From: Centroberyx gerrardi
Taxonomy: Eukaryota; Chordata; Actinopteri; Beryciformes; Berycidae
NCBI RefSeq assembly: GCF_048128805.1
Contig: NC_135998.1
Coordinates: forward strand, 29,370,992-29,434,991
Direction of reading: 5' to 3'
Length of the DNA: 64,000 nucleotides
Shown here piece after piece: positions 22,222 through 35,031 of the stretch; the first letter of the stretch is position 1; every line of letters starts with the position of its first letter. Made by a program: the position numbers and the translations under genes. Below the pieces are notes generated by a model. It was not told where the DNA came from and ran no database searches. It saw only the letters and a list, made by a program, of their open reading frames with translations.

Positions 22222-25200
22222 CTCCCCTCACAGTGATGCATAAAATACCCCAGAAAGCAAAATATCAGGTGGTGTAAGTAGCAATTGGAGCCTAAAATGC
22301 ACCAGTCCAATACAGCAGGTATATTCAGTTTAGTTTGATTGCAGTGAGTAGGGTCAGCAGGTGTAGGGCAACCCTTCAACATAGTAAATAAATGTACATT
22401 AGCCAGTCTTATGAACTTGTATGATATTTAGGCCTAGTAATAAATATCAATAATAATAATTATTTCACCTCGTTTTCAGTAAATCACAGCGTCGTATGGA
22501 CAGCTTCGTGCGGACAGCTTTTCTCTTTTGTATATTTACTATTGCTCTTTAATAAAGCAAAAGTATTTCTTATCCGATTACTCGATTAATCGATGGAATA
22601 ATCGGTAGAATACTCGATTACTAAAATAATCGATAGCTGCAGCCCTAATATATATATATATATACTTATATACAGTATATACTTCCTTAAAATCCCCACA
22701 AAATGAACTCCTTCCTGGAAAACAGTGCATGTACTTTTAGTGACCTTATGCTGCACCAGTAGTCGTAAATACAAATTGAAACCAATAAAACCATCACAGA
22801 TTTTTGAACAGTCCCACCCCTCCCATCAAATAAAACTGCCTCTCTCTCCCTGACTGATATTCCATTGGTTTACACTTTTGAATGATGTCTCACTGCATTC
22901 CTTGATGCATCAAATCAAGGAAGTAAAGATGCTGTTTCATGGGGTCTTTAAGGGAACCGTGGATTCAAGATTTAGCACTGAATAAGACACATTTAGAAAA
23001 TACAAATGAAAAACCAAAATCCTAGCTTGTCTTAAAGGTAGTGCTGATCTGTAAAATGTGGCTATAGGATGGTAACTTTAGTCTTTGAGACCCCATGAAG
23101 TTAAAAAGAATATCTTTGAGTTGCAAAATATTTATCCATTAGCTACTCTGAGGAGATGATACAGGGCAAAAATGTATGCACATTTAATCTAATAATCTAA
23201 ATCTAATTTAATCTACTGGAAAGCCTTTCTCCAGTCTTCCTGGAGACTGTGCTAAGTGATGCACACCCCTGCACTTGAGTACAAATATTTGTCTGACATC
23301 TCCCACTGATCCCCCACTGGTTTCCTCTCCATGGTGACATGTATACAGTGTTATTTTACCACAGAATGACATGCTAGTGATTTCAACAAAGGCACAATGA
23401 TACCAGTAAATTAAACAGGCATGGGGAATAATCTGTTCATCAAATCAAGGAAGTAAAGATTCATCTGACTTGCTGCTACAATACTGCGTCAGTTGCTGCT
23501 GTTGAGCAATGGCTACCACTGTCATCAGTATGATGTGTTTTCCCACTGTCCTGCCCACTTTGCTTCATATCAGAGTCACATGTTGTGAATGAGCTCACAT
23601 TTCTGCCCCGTGGGGTCACTAATCAACTCCAGACATCTTAAAGAAACATAGCGTGCATTCATCCTTACCGGTATAAACAGCACGTCTTGGAAGAGCTCCT
23701 GAATGAAGCGGCGCGACGGCAGTCGAAACATGCAGTGAGCCAGCAGGTAGGACACCTCCGAATAAAGACAGATGTCGTCAAACGCATACGGGAACTTCTC
23801 CTTGATCCTGCCGAGAAAACACATACGCACACAAGCCCGTCAGGATTTGTGGTAGAGTTGTAAGATGTCTTCTACATGCGTGAAGACCCAGCTTGTGTCT
23901 TACGTCAGCAGGCTGGTCTCGTTGCCTTTGGTCCCCACAGAGGAGCTGAGATTGACGACCAGACGGAGCACCTCCTTCCTCAGCAGCACCCTGCCGGCCG
24001 GAGCGTCCTCCGGGATGGACTTCACTCCTGCCAAGGCGCAAAGGGCAACAAGAAACACAAGCACGGGGTGAGCCAACGACACAACAACACAGTGTTGCTT
24101 AATACAGCAGCTTGAAATGTGGGAAGAAAGTTTTAACTGTCAGCTACCTACCCAAAACCAGCTCTGTGCTGCGGGTGCTTCCCGCAGAGCCTTGGGACAC
24201 GGTGTCACTGCAGCCAGACACACCTGACAGCTTGGTTTGGACCATGACCTCCAGGTGGTTCTGTGGAGGCGGACTGCACCACTCAGAGAACGGGGACACC
24301 TCTGTCAGGTCTGAGGTAGAGACAAAAAGGAGTTACACCAGAAAAAAAGACGATAAAACATTAAATGACCTAATGGCAATACTAGGCAGACTGCTCATTA
24401 AAAACAAATACTGTAGATATGAATGGGAATCCACCTGGGTGGCTGTGGTGAGAGTTGAACCCGAGCACAGACAACCCAGCACAGTACAGACAGTTGTCAT
24501 CGTTGTGCTCTTGGAGACCCGTCTCCTCTGAACCCAGCATCTGCTGCTGCTCCGCCCGGCTCACCGCCATCAGCTCCGTGATGCTGAGCTGAGAGCGAAG
24601 CCCTGCTGGACGGCAGCCGTCGCCGGAGCCTGAGGACGCAGCAGACGTACAACAGAGGCATGAGCAGAGAAAAAAGCTGCAGTCAGGAGAAGCAAACTTA
24701 AATCTAACAGTGTTGACTATGTCCCATTTCCCCGAGACTGTTACCATCAGAGTCTCCAGAGAAGAATTTGGCAGAGCGATCTTCAGAGGGTGGGCTCGTC
24801 CTCTTCTGGAAATATGGCGTTTCTTTAATCTAGAGGAATCCAAGAACATCATCCCACTCAGTTCAGGTATCTTCAAGCATAGGAAGAGTCAAATGCCGTA
24901 AAAGAGGATAATCATTACCTGGAACATGTTGTTGATGTTGACAGGCAATGCGAGGCCTATGTAGTCATCAGAGCTGCCATAGGTGGCAGAGGACACCATG
25001 GAGCGCACTGAGGAGGAACGCTGCAGCGTGGTTTGATTGATGGGGCTCAGCAGGTCTTCCTTGTCCAGGGAAGCAAAGCTCAGAGCCTTCAGGAACCTGG
25101 AGACAGAGCTACACCATGAGGAAGGCAATAAAAACATGAATTAATCATATTTTCTTGAGAGAATTCTTCTGTAGCTTATTTTCATGCCTTATAGCAGTGA

Positions 25201-28200
25201 TTCTCAATCAGAGAGGAGGAACTAATCAGTGAAATGAGCTGCTGTAGTGTTTGGTTGGAATGAAAACCTGCAGACTCCTGGGCCTCCATGGACCATGACT
25301 GAGACCCACTGCCTCATATGAACTGAGCACCATCTCATGGTGGAATCCTGGAATTACATGAAACCTGCTTGTGGCTGCAGTTAACCAAGCCTCAGTTTGC
25401 CTCAACATCAAATGGGCCATGGGTCAGCTGTGAGTGACAGAGGGCATTTTTACTCACTGTATACAACTGTATTCAGGCTGGGATGTGTGTAATGTACACT
25501 GTGGGTTTGAATCCCACTAACAAGCTTTATTGCATGGGCTCTTTCCCATCTTGCTCTAAGCTATATACTCTAATAAAGCATATACTAATATAATGATATA
25601 ATAAATGAATGTATTCACCACAAATTCCTTGACCACCCAAATGTGGTATCCACAGTAGCCAGTTAATGTACTGGTAATGACAAAAGACTTATACCAAGAT
25701 GACCCAGGATCAATACCTTTCCTCTCCATTTTAAAAAAATAAAAAGGTAGCTCAGTTACAGTTGACTTAAGATTGAGGTGGAATGTCTTAATTAATTATG
25801 TATTCAGAGATAATATTACAAATTATTAGGTTATCTTCAGTCAGTGCTACTGCTCAGAAAATGTAACATGGCCTGATTAGAATACCTATCTATAGAGAAT
25901 ATTCATTTGATGATTACTGACATTTAAAAGTGTGAGACTGTTACCTTCGTGGAGTGAGTCTGGAGTCCAGGCTGCCCGTCTTCATGGTGATGGCATCAGT
26001 GAAGAGCACATCTTTGGCCGGGGAGGCCAGGGCCTCGCTGTGGGACAGAGACGGGTGGATCCGCTGCTGCTGCAGCCTCCTCAGAGTGGCGTAGCCCAAA
26101 GCGTCGCGAGGACTCGTGTAAGCGTCGCGGGAGCTCGAGTACTTCAGCGTGGCGTATCCCAATGCGTCTCTGGAGTTGGAGTACATGAGGCTGCAGTCGG
26201 TTAAGCTACTCAAGGTGGTCACTGAGGGCGACTTGAGGGACTGGGCTCGGCGGGGCAAGGTATGGGAGGAGCCGGGGGGTACGAGGGAGGTGGAGCTGGA
26301 CTTGGAGAGTGAGAGCGGTGTGGAGTAAGGTTGGGGTGTAAGTGAGTGCATGTTCTGGATCGTCTGGGCGCTTATCACAGTGTTGAGGCTGACGCAGTCA
26401 GTGTCAATAGTGGAGGGCAGGGTCTCCCTGGAAGGACTGGAGCTCATGGAGCTGATGCCGCTTGTGGTGGTGTCTGTGTTAAAGCTCTGGCTGCGGCTCT
26501 TAAACTGGGCTCCTCCCCCTCCTGAAGGCCCATCTCCAGCCAGACGCTCATGGCTGCTCTGTTCTCGGTGGTTCTCCGCCGCCCCGACCCCTGACCCGTC
26601 TGTCTCAATGGCCCGTGGCACCCTACCTTCCCCCTCTATTTCCTCCTCCCCGATGCTGGGGGTACTGCCACGATTCTCTGCGGCTTTATTCCCCGCAAAG
26701 GAGGTCTCCAAGCCCACTGAAGGGCTTTTAGCCAGATGCCCGACATTGTCAACAGGGAAGACGTCTGCTGCTCCGAAGGAGTAACTGGTGGGTTCTGTAG
26801 TGGTGCGTTGGCGCCCCTGTTTTCCATCCAGCCCTCCTCCTTGGCCTCGGCTGCTGCCTTTAGGATCACCGGTGCTGCGCAGCTTCTTCCCAGAGAGAGA
26901 CAGCGAGTGGAGAAGACGATTACGGAAGCGGCTAGAGGCCAGCAGGGTGAAGGGGCTTCGATCCTTCATCAGTTTGGGGCACATGTACAGAGAAGGTTCC
27001 TCTGGGAAGTCACAGCCTTCCAGCCTCTCATCATCTAGGATATACAAACCTACAGATGATTAGTACATAATACTTGTAAATAACACTTAAGAGTAGGGGA
27101 CACAACAGCAGTTCTTGCTGCTTGTAACTCGGTCAAGAAATGAAATAATTCTTGGGGCTTACTGGGTTGTACAGAGTCACTCTCGCTGTTGTGCCTGGAG
27201 CTTGTGGACTCGGAGGTGAGGCTGAGGGTGCTGGAGAGCGAGGACAGCAGGTGGTGGGGCTTGGGTTGCGGCTCCACCTCCTCAGGTACTACGGGCCACA
27301 GCGAGCGCCGGCTGTGCCTCACAGCGTCCCAGCCCTGCTGCTTCAGCACGTCGCAGCCCTGCCTCGTCTTACTGATGAGGCCCAGCACGTACAGACAAGT
27401 CCTGCACAGAACCCGCAGAGAGAGATTAGAGGTAGTACACGCATAACACCTCGGGAACTTTGTACTGAGAGCTGAGTGAAGGCAAAAAGAAAGCAGGTTA
27501 CCCTCTGATGGACAGAACCTCACAGTGCTGGGCCAGAGCCACTATATCAGGGATCACCCCCTCCTCCAGCAGTAGGTTCAGACCCCAGTTTGATGAGCCT
27601 ATGTTACCCTGGAACACAATTCAGGAATATCAACTGTGAAAATTGATTTTATTTTTCTTAAAATTACATTATTTTCAAATATCAACAAAGGATCGGAAGC
27701 ACAGTCAAGGGCATTTTCATAGGGAGCCAGGTCTTTATGGATATTAGCATTGCTGTTACTGACCAAAGCCCAGAGTGCTGCCTTCAGTTGTTTGATGCCC
27801 TCCCATTTGTCCAGGGTTTGAGAGCGAACAGTGTAGCTTAAATCAGGAACCACATTCTGTGGGAGGAGGAGAGGAGAACTAACAGACACCGTATCAAAGT
27901 AAATGTTGAAACTTGTTAACTTGCTACCTGGAAACTGTAGCTTGGGGGGTTTTCAACATTTTTTGGCATGAGATTTTCTTTTCTTTTAGTCTGTTTTCCC
28001 CAGGCACTATATGGTACACAATGAAAATACACTGCAGCTAAGATAAGATTCAGATAAGATAAGAGAAGCACTTTATTGATCCCCTGGGGGAAATTCAGGT
28101 GCCACAGCAGCAATTGGTGGAACAGTGCCAAGGAAGTCAAGTGCAGGAAAGGTAATAAAAAAAAAAGGAGGTACTAAAATAAAATAAAACAGGAAAGGTA

Positions 28201-30710
28201 CTGTACGTAAATATAAAAACTATAAAAACTACTTTCTCCAAATGCATGCAGAAAAGCTTTCTCTGTAGGCTGTGTGTATGGATTCACCATATGGTAGCAT
28301 CAATCACCACCTTATTTGTAATATCTTCCTACACAACACTTAAGTCACCTTAACAAAGTCTGTGAATGCAAAAAAAAAGTCATGCCATATTATGCCCACA
28401 AAAAAGGAGAAGGCCCACTGAGTGAAATAAGACATTGATTTGTCTGAATTTACATCACTGCTGCAAGCATGAGTGTAACTGAATGACATGATTAGTAGTA
28501 TGAGTATGAGTAGAGTAATATACTATATTTTTGTGATTTCACTGCAAGGCACACAGCAACCGACAAAACCCAGGTTGCCCACCCCGACTGTAGCTGATGT
28601 GCAATGGATGCAGGTGAACTTACCTGAGCTTCCAGTAGATGGCAGCCTGTCTTATCATGCACTAGTTGGCCATACAAGTGCACAGGCAGGTAAACATTTG
28701 GCCTCTGTAACCTGCCATACCAAACATAAGCAAAGAGGTTATATCTTAAACTCAATCCAAAACTCACTAACTACCTAGAGATTTCAGTATGAACGTCCTA
28801 TCAGGAACGGATTATAACCAGTCAGCAGAAAAATTGAAGATCCTGAAGTCCTGAAGGTAGAAATGCGCTGTAGGCATCAGTCACGTCTTTTCAAACACAT
28901 CAGTTGTTTCCAATACTAAACACGTCAAGTCAAGTCCGAACTTGGTTCCATTTTGGAAGCTAGAGTGACAGCTGATCAAGGCAAAATGACTTCATGATAC
29001 AATGGCTAAGTATGTAATTTAGCTTTTAGCATACAATCATTAAGATATAAGAACAAAATGTGAACACTGTTAACTGGCCGGTCTCCAAATGTGAGGCAGA
29101 AAATTGAAAAGACCATAGAACATCTTTTCTATCAGTCTAAAGAAACAAAAAAAGATATAATGATGGTACTCATCACAGTGGTGAAATAGAGCTAAATGCT
29201 GTGCATCAAATATTGCTTCCATTGTAAAGGATGATATTAAATAGGGTAATCAGTGCTGAGGTGACTTGCCTTTGGTTGCTGCGGCGTACATAGTTGTCTC
29301 CATCAACAGGCTTGCGGTACGTGGTGAGAGCCTCATTGAGTTGTTCCTCAATCATGTCCACATACTTCAGGTTATACTCCTGTAGGGAGACACAGAAGAG
29401 AGGGACAACAACAGATGGTTTGGATAAGCTGAGAAAAAACAGAATGACATCAAAATGCTTCTATTGGTTGAAATGTACCTTCTGCCATTTCTCCAGCTGT
29501 TTGGTGATATACCCCCTCTCGTTGAGATAGGAGAAACCCTTTGGAATGGACAAAAACCTGGTGGTAATACAGACAGCATGGTGAGAGGCATTCTTCCAGA
29601 AAGACCCTGACATTCAACGGCGATGCCTGATACTTAGGTAGTTATCTAACCTTAGCAGCAGTAGGACACCCTTGTCCCCTAGGTGTGTGAGAGCAGGCTT
29701 CATCTGTATCAGAGCATGAAGGTTGGCCTAAAGAACGACACCAAGCAAAGAGCAAAATGTCAGTCAGCGATTTCAAATACACAAGTCTGGGTGGTCTCTG
29801 ACACCTCAGGAGTAATTCCTCTCTCTATCTCTGCCGCCTGTTCCCTCACCTTGTCTTCACAGGCTTCATCCAGTATGTCCAGTGCCTCCATGGAAATGGT
29901 CTTGTTGCGGTCATGAAGCTGAGTGACAAGGAGCTCGATGCCCCAGTTACTGAAGAACTCCACATTGGCACGCAGCAGGACCCGCAGGTGCTTAGTGGCA
30001 TACAACCTGCAGTTCTGTGCTCAACCCATACAAGGCAGCGGATGATTAGACACAGACAAGGTAATTAGGTTAACAGAGAAAGAACAGTGTGATGAGTTGG
30101 ACCTAATAAAACAGAAGCATTTATCCTGCATAGCCTAGATCGGTGCCAGTTCAAACACTACAGACCGCTATGATTATATGAGAAGGTGCAAGGCTTTTTT
30201 CTGTTAGAGATACAGCTGTGTCGTCTCTTACATCAGTGGCAGCAGTGAGGATTTTGGAGAGAATGACTCGAGCCAAGCCGTCTCGACTGTAGTCCAGCGT
30301 GGAGACTGTGAGCTTCAGCAGATGGTCTTGATTCTTCAGAGTGCACAGGTTCAACAGGCTGGGAGAACAACAAGTAAATATTACTGTTGTATTACTGTTA
30401 AAGCTCACTGAGAACACAGATTTTTAAGAAGTTATACACTAGAGACTGACCACTGGAAGACGCTGCACTTCTCCAGCATCTTGACGCCATGTGGGTGGGC
30501 GGACAGGGTGCCCAGGAAGAGAAAGTAGTGCTGGCTGAGTGTGGTCAGCAGCCCGTTGCTCTGCAGACTGCGGTCAGGTTTGAGCCCAGCAGAGGAGAAC
30601 AGCCACTGGACAATGTCCTTCACCAGGTCCTCCAGGTACGTCTGGCCTTCCTAACAGGCAGCCAAATACATATGGAGTGAGAGAGAGAGCCGAGATATAT
30701 CACCAGGATG

Positions 30711-30777
<67 letters not shown>

Positions 30778-32173
30778 GGACGAAATAAAATAAAATAGCC
30801 CCCCCAAAAAACTGCGATGATATCATATATCGCAATATTTTTGCGGGACAGTATCACGATATAAAATTGTGGATATTGCCAAAGCTTAAGATATATACAG
30901 TTCATACATACACATACATACATACATACGTAAATGTGCAGAAACAGGCTGTACAGGCCAACACAGAAAAACAAAACACACATAACGTAATCATGCCATT
31001 AAAGAAATGCTATGTGCTACACAGTGCGCTTTCCCCTCACCTCATCAGACTCCAGGAGAAACTCTACGAACTGACAGCCGACCACAGTGAGCTGCCTGGC
31101 CTTGTGATGGTCCAGCTCCAGGCTGGCATACAGCTTACTGCTGGGCTTGTAGAAGAAAAGCAGCCTGCGCACAAATCTGCCACACACAGAAAATATACTG
31201 TTATATACTTACTAAGCTGGCACAAAGAGCAGGGTTTGCAGCACAGATGAGTATGTTGTTACACTGATTAGACCGCTCTCTACAGTATGTTTTTTCTTGA
31301 AGCAATCTGAGGCAAGATGCAGTAAACTAGTTGGAGATAATGCATGACAGACTGTTCATTAATGTTCCTAAAATCAAATGAGAGCTCAGATGTGAGTGAA
31401 AAAACCACTTACTTGTGCATTTGTTCGTCCTTATTGCTACGCAGAGTAACATTTGGCCACTAGAGAAGGGAATAAAATAACATCAGAAAGTAAGATCATA
31501 AAAACACATGAGTCATAACCATACTAGTTAAACAGCAATCTATAAAGTATAAAAATAATCAACTTCCCAGAGTTTAAATTAGGGCTAAGGACCAAAAAGG
31601 GGTTGTAGGCGTGTTTCCGGTAGGCACACATGATAATGCATTATGATGAAATACTTCTTAATGAGCCTGAGCCCCAGGCCAAGAAGCTACATTTCTCATT
31701 TGGGAAATGGGTTGGAAAAGTTGAAGAAGTCCTGGGAGGGCTGATATTTTGAGCCCTGTTCCAGTCTGCTTTACCTTTAAAATGGTTCCAATGAGGACCC
31801 AGTTCCAGTCCAGGTTCTCCTTGTGGTTGAGGATGTGGCTGTCTCTCATGTTCATCATCAGAGCGTCCTCAGTGTCCTGTGGTACAAACAGAGCTGCTCT
31901 TCTACTGTAGAGAATTCTGTTTTATTTTTTAAAATTTGCATTTATCTATTTTTTGTTTTAATCCATCCCCATATTTAGGGGTTATATTTTTAATTAATTA
32001 ATTTTAATTAATTTTTAAGTGCTTTTAGACTCAATAGTGCCTGTAAGCCAATGTTTATTGTCTTTAGTTATTGTGAGCAGCTGTTTATGTGGCTGACGGT
32101 CTGGCCCAGGAAAAAATAGCAGCAGCATTAGGCTTTATCTAAAAGGAAACTGTTAGATGAAGACACACACAAA

Positions 32174-32227
<54 letters not shown>

Positions 32228-34999
32228 GCAGACAGCTTCCAGCACACTGCATCGCTCAGAACTGGTCACAGACAGTTTGATACTTGTAGATGTCAAAACA
32301 GATTATGTTCAATACAAAAGCCGAATACACACAGTCTTTCACATACACACTTCAGTTTGCTTGTAGGTCTGCACCGCTGACGACAGTCCCTCCAACATTT
32401 TGGCATCATCCCAATAAGCCTACGTGGATTTTCAGGTATACAGGCAAACATGTATACACACACACACACACACACACCATCCCACAAACACAGCTCTGCT
32501 CCGTCTACACGTTGCCATGATGTTTTCATACCTTCCTTGTTTATCTATTAATGATAAAAACTACTCAAAATAACATGTCTTACTATTTCCACAAACATCC
32601 TGCGGTATTCCAGTCATGTCTAAATTCCATGTTTAAACCCAGATTTAAATATTATAGAAAACACAGGGCTCTGTTACACTTATTACTGCAGGGAGACGGT
32701 GTGATGTGTGTATACCTTTATTACGAATATGTCTCTCTGGGGTCTAAAGTGCTGGTCTCGACAGTAGTGCGATGCCACTGACTTGCGGAGGATGTGATCC
32801 AAGTAGAGACTATTAGGTTTGGGCCCTCGCTTCTTTTTCTCGTGAAAGCGCTTCAGGTAGTTGACTGCAGCGCTTGCCCGTCTGGAAAGCAACGTCATCG
32901 AGTTCAACGCCGCTGCGCTAACACTCTTAAATTACATTACATTACATCTGCGTCACGCCTGGTGTCTGGTACTCACAGTCTCTTCTCCTGAGCGATATCG
33001 AAGGAGGCCGCCATGTTAATGAGAGTGGGCAGGCAGTGCAGGTGATGGCTGTGGCTGTGAGGGAGGATGGTGTTGGCCTGTGGGGGGGGGGGGAATCAAA
33101 CTTATGTACAAAAAAAACATAAAAAATCTGTGGCAAAACCTGGAAAACAGACAAACTCCCATTTTACCATATGGAGGAGTTCTCCCAGCAGGATGGTGGC
33201 TCGTATGGATATGTTGTCATCACTGCTTGTGATCACCTCAACCAGACCCTATGGAGGACAGATACAGGGCATCTCAAACCGGTATGATGGAGATACTGAT
33301 ATGGCGATAACAGACAGATTCTGTACCGTAAATGATTTTTTACCTCTAGTAGTCCACTCTTGATGAAGGCAGATAGTACCAAAGCCAGGTAGTTGTCCAT
33401 TAAGTCTGGCCTAGTGGAACAGAAAAGAGCCAGTTTACAAAAAAAAACATTGTTATTTCTGACTTAAATCTCTACAATATCTTATCTTTAACCAGACATG
33501 ACTCAAAGAGAGATGACTGGCATGACCACGTATTTATTTACCTTGAGCGCGATCGATGTGGAAGAAGTATTTTAGCCTCGGAGGCCACAAAACCATCAGA
33601 CAGCCTCCAGCTGTCCTGAAATCTACTTGGGTCTAGACAGGAAATATATGAAATTTTGTTAAAAAAATCAGGTGATGTCAAAAGCGAATCACCACAGCCT
33701 GATATTCTGCTACAGCGGATGCAAAAACAAAGGAGGCAATGAAAGTAATGTCACTGTACCCACCTACACTAATAAGTGCTTCAATAAAGTCTGCGGTCCC
33801 GACAGGTATGGCAAGCCGGAAGATATCATACATCACCTCTAACAAGCCTCTCTATGGGGGCAAATAGAGACCTGATTTTAACATGGTCATAATTGAGCTG
33901 TATTCAATTATTATTGCTTTACAAGTAAGGATTTCCTTGAGAACCACAGTAGTCATGTTCAGATCGGTGCATTTAGCTCGGCTCTATACAGAAGCACAAA
34001 TCCCCACTGGCTTGGGTTGCCTTGTCTTTTAGCCAGAGGGTGAAAGTGAACGCAAAGAGTGCATTCTGTGTGTTTCAGACAAGCAGGCAAATGTGACTAT
34101 TACATTACACAGTATACCTACCCTCACTTCCATATTTGGTATACACAGTAAGCCAATGAGAGACTGGATTCCAGAGTTGCCCGACTTGCAGAGGTTAATG
34201 ATGCCTGGAGGAGAATGGGGTCAGGTACGGTTAGCCAGGGAGATACATGTTCTCGCCAACTACACACACTATGTGGATACACACTCAAACATTCTGCAAC
34301 GTCATAAACAAAGAAATGTTAATGAGGCATTCAGAAGTGAACAGAAAGTACAGAAGGTACAAGCGCTCCTCCTAGGACTTTAAAGGCATGTATCATTTGA
34401 CCTAACAAACATTACTGTAAATTCAACCATTTACCTGACCAGGAGCGAAATGAAGCAACTATAGACATTTTACTGGCCAGGAATCGAGCCTCCCTGTCCT
34501 CCCTGAAGTCAGCAAATGAAAAGAGGATTCAACAAAAAAAAACACTTTTTACTTTGTACTTGTACATACTTCAACAGACTTCGCTGAACTCACTTAAGCT
34601 GCCCCTCTGCTGTATCTGGGGTGTGTCTGTAGTGGAAGTCGGTGTACGGGGCCAGGATTTGCTGGGAAAGACACATATATTTAACGTGGCACATACTTAA
34701 AGAGTTACGGCATTCATCCACTTCAGATGCAGCCGTGTACGGGGTTTGTCGGTACCTCCAGTTCGACATCACAGCGAATGTACTGCCTGGTTTGCGGGTG
34801 GTTGAGGAGGTGGAGGATGGTGGTGATGAGCGCTTCATTAATGCGGCTCAGCTGACAGTCGATCACGCTCTTCAAAATGGTGCTGAGGCCGCCTCTCTGT
34901 GCCACCACAACAGGGTTCTTCAAGGCTGCAGAATAAAGGGAGCACACAGACTTGTTCCGCCGCCACAGTTACACTATTGACGTCAGTGAGCTGATACAG

Positions 35000-35031
<32 letters not shown>

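Larger units (their letters stand above)
21361..22647. mobile_element. Non-autonomous hAT-type element in last rictor intron
   Basis: The ends TAGGGCTGAAACGATT and (reverse) TAGGGCTGCAGCTATCGATT form inverted termini; both sub-ends are rich in ATCGATTA / CGAGTA words. It is inserted in an (AT)n tract, so the ATATATAT duplication cannot be distinguished from the repeat. It is about 1.29 kb with no transposase ORF. It carries a second element piece from 21601 and a (CA)n tract at 22161-22219. Confidence 0.8.

Noticed and set aside
25465-25590. Possible functional tRNA gene
   Set aside because: Only a T-arm-like segment is present; no acceptor stem or A box. Better explained as a SINE remnant.
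26350-26784. 144-codon plus-strand ORF (and 25932-26204, 26736-27063)
   Set aside because: These are antisense shadows of the large Ser-rich rictor exon 25945-27049.
30620-30983. Minus-strand ORFs containing long Ser-Leu runs
   Set aside because: Translation of the (GA)n microsatellite fused to rictor intron and exon sequence.
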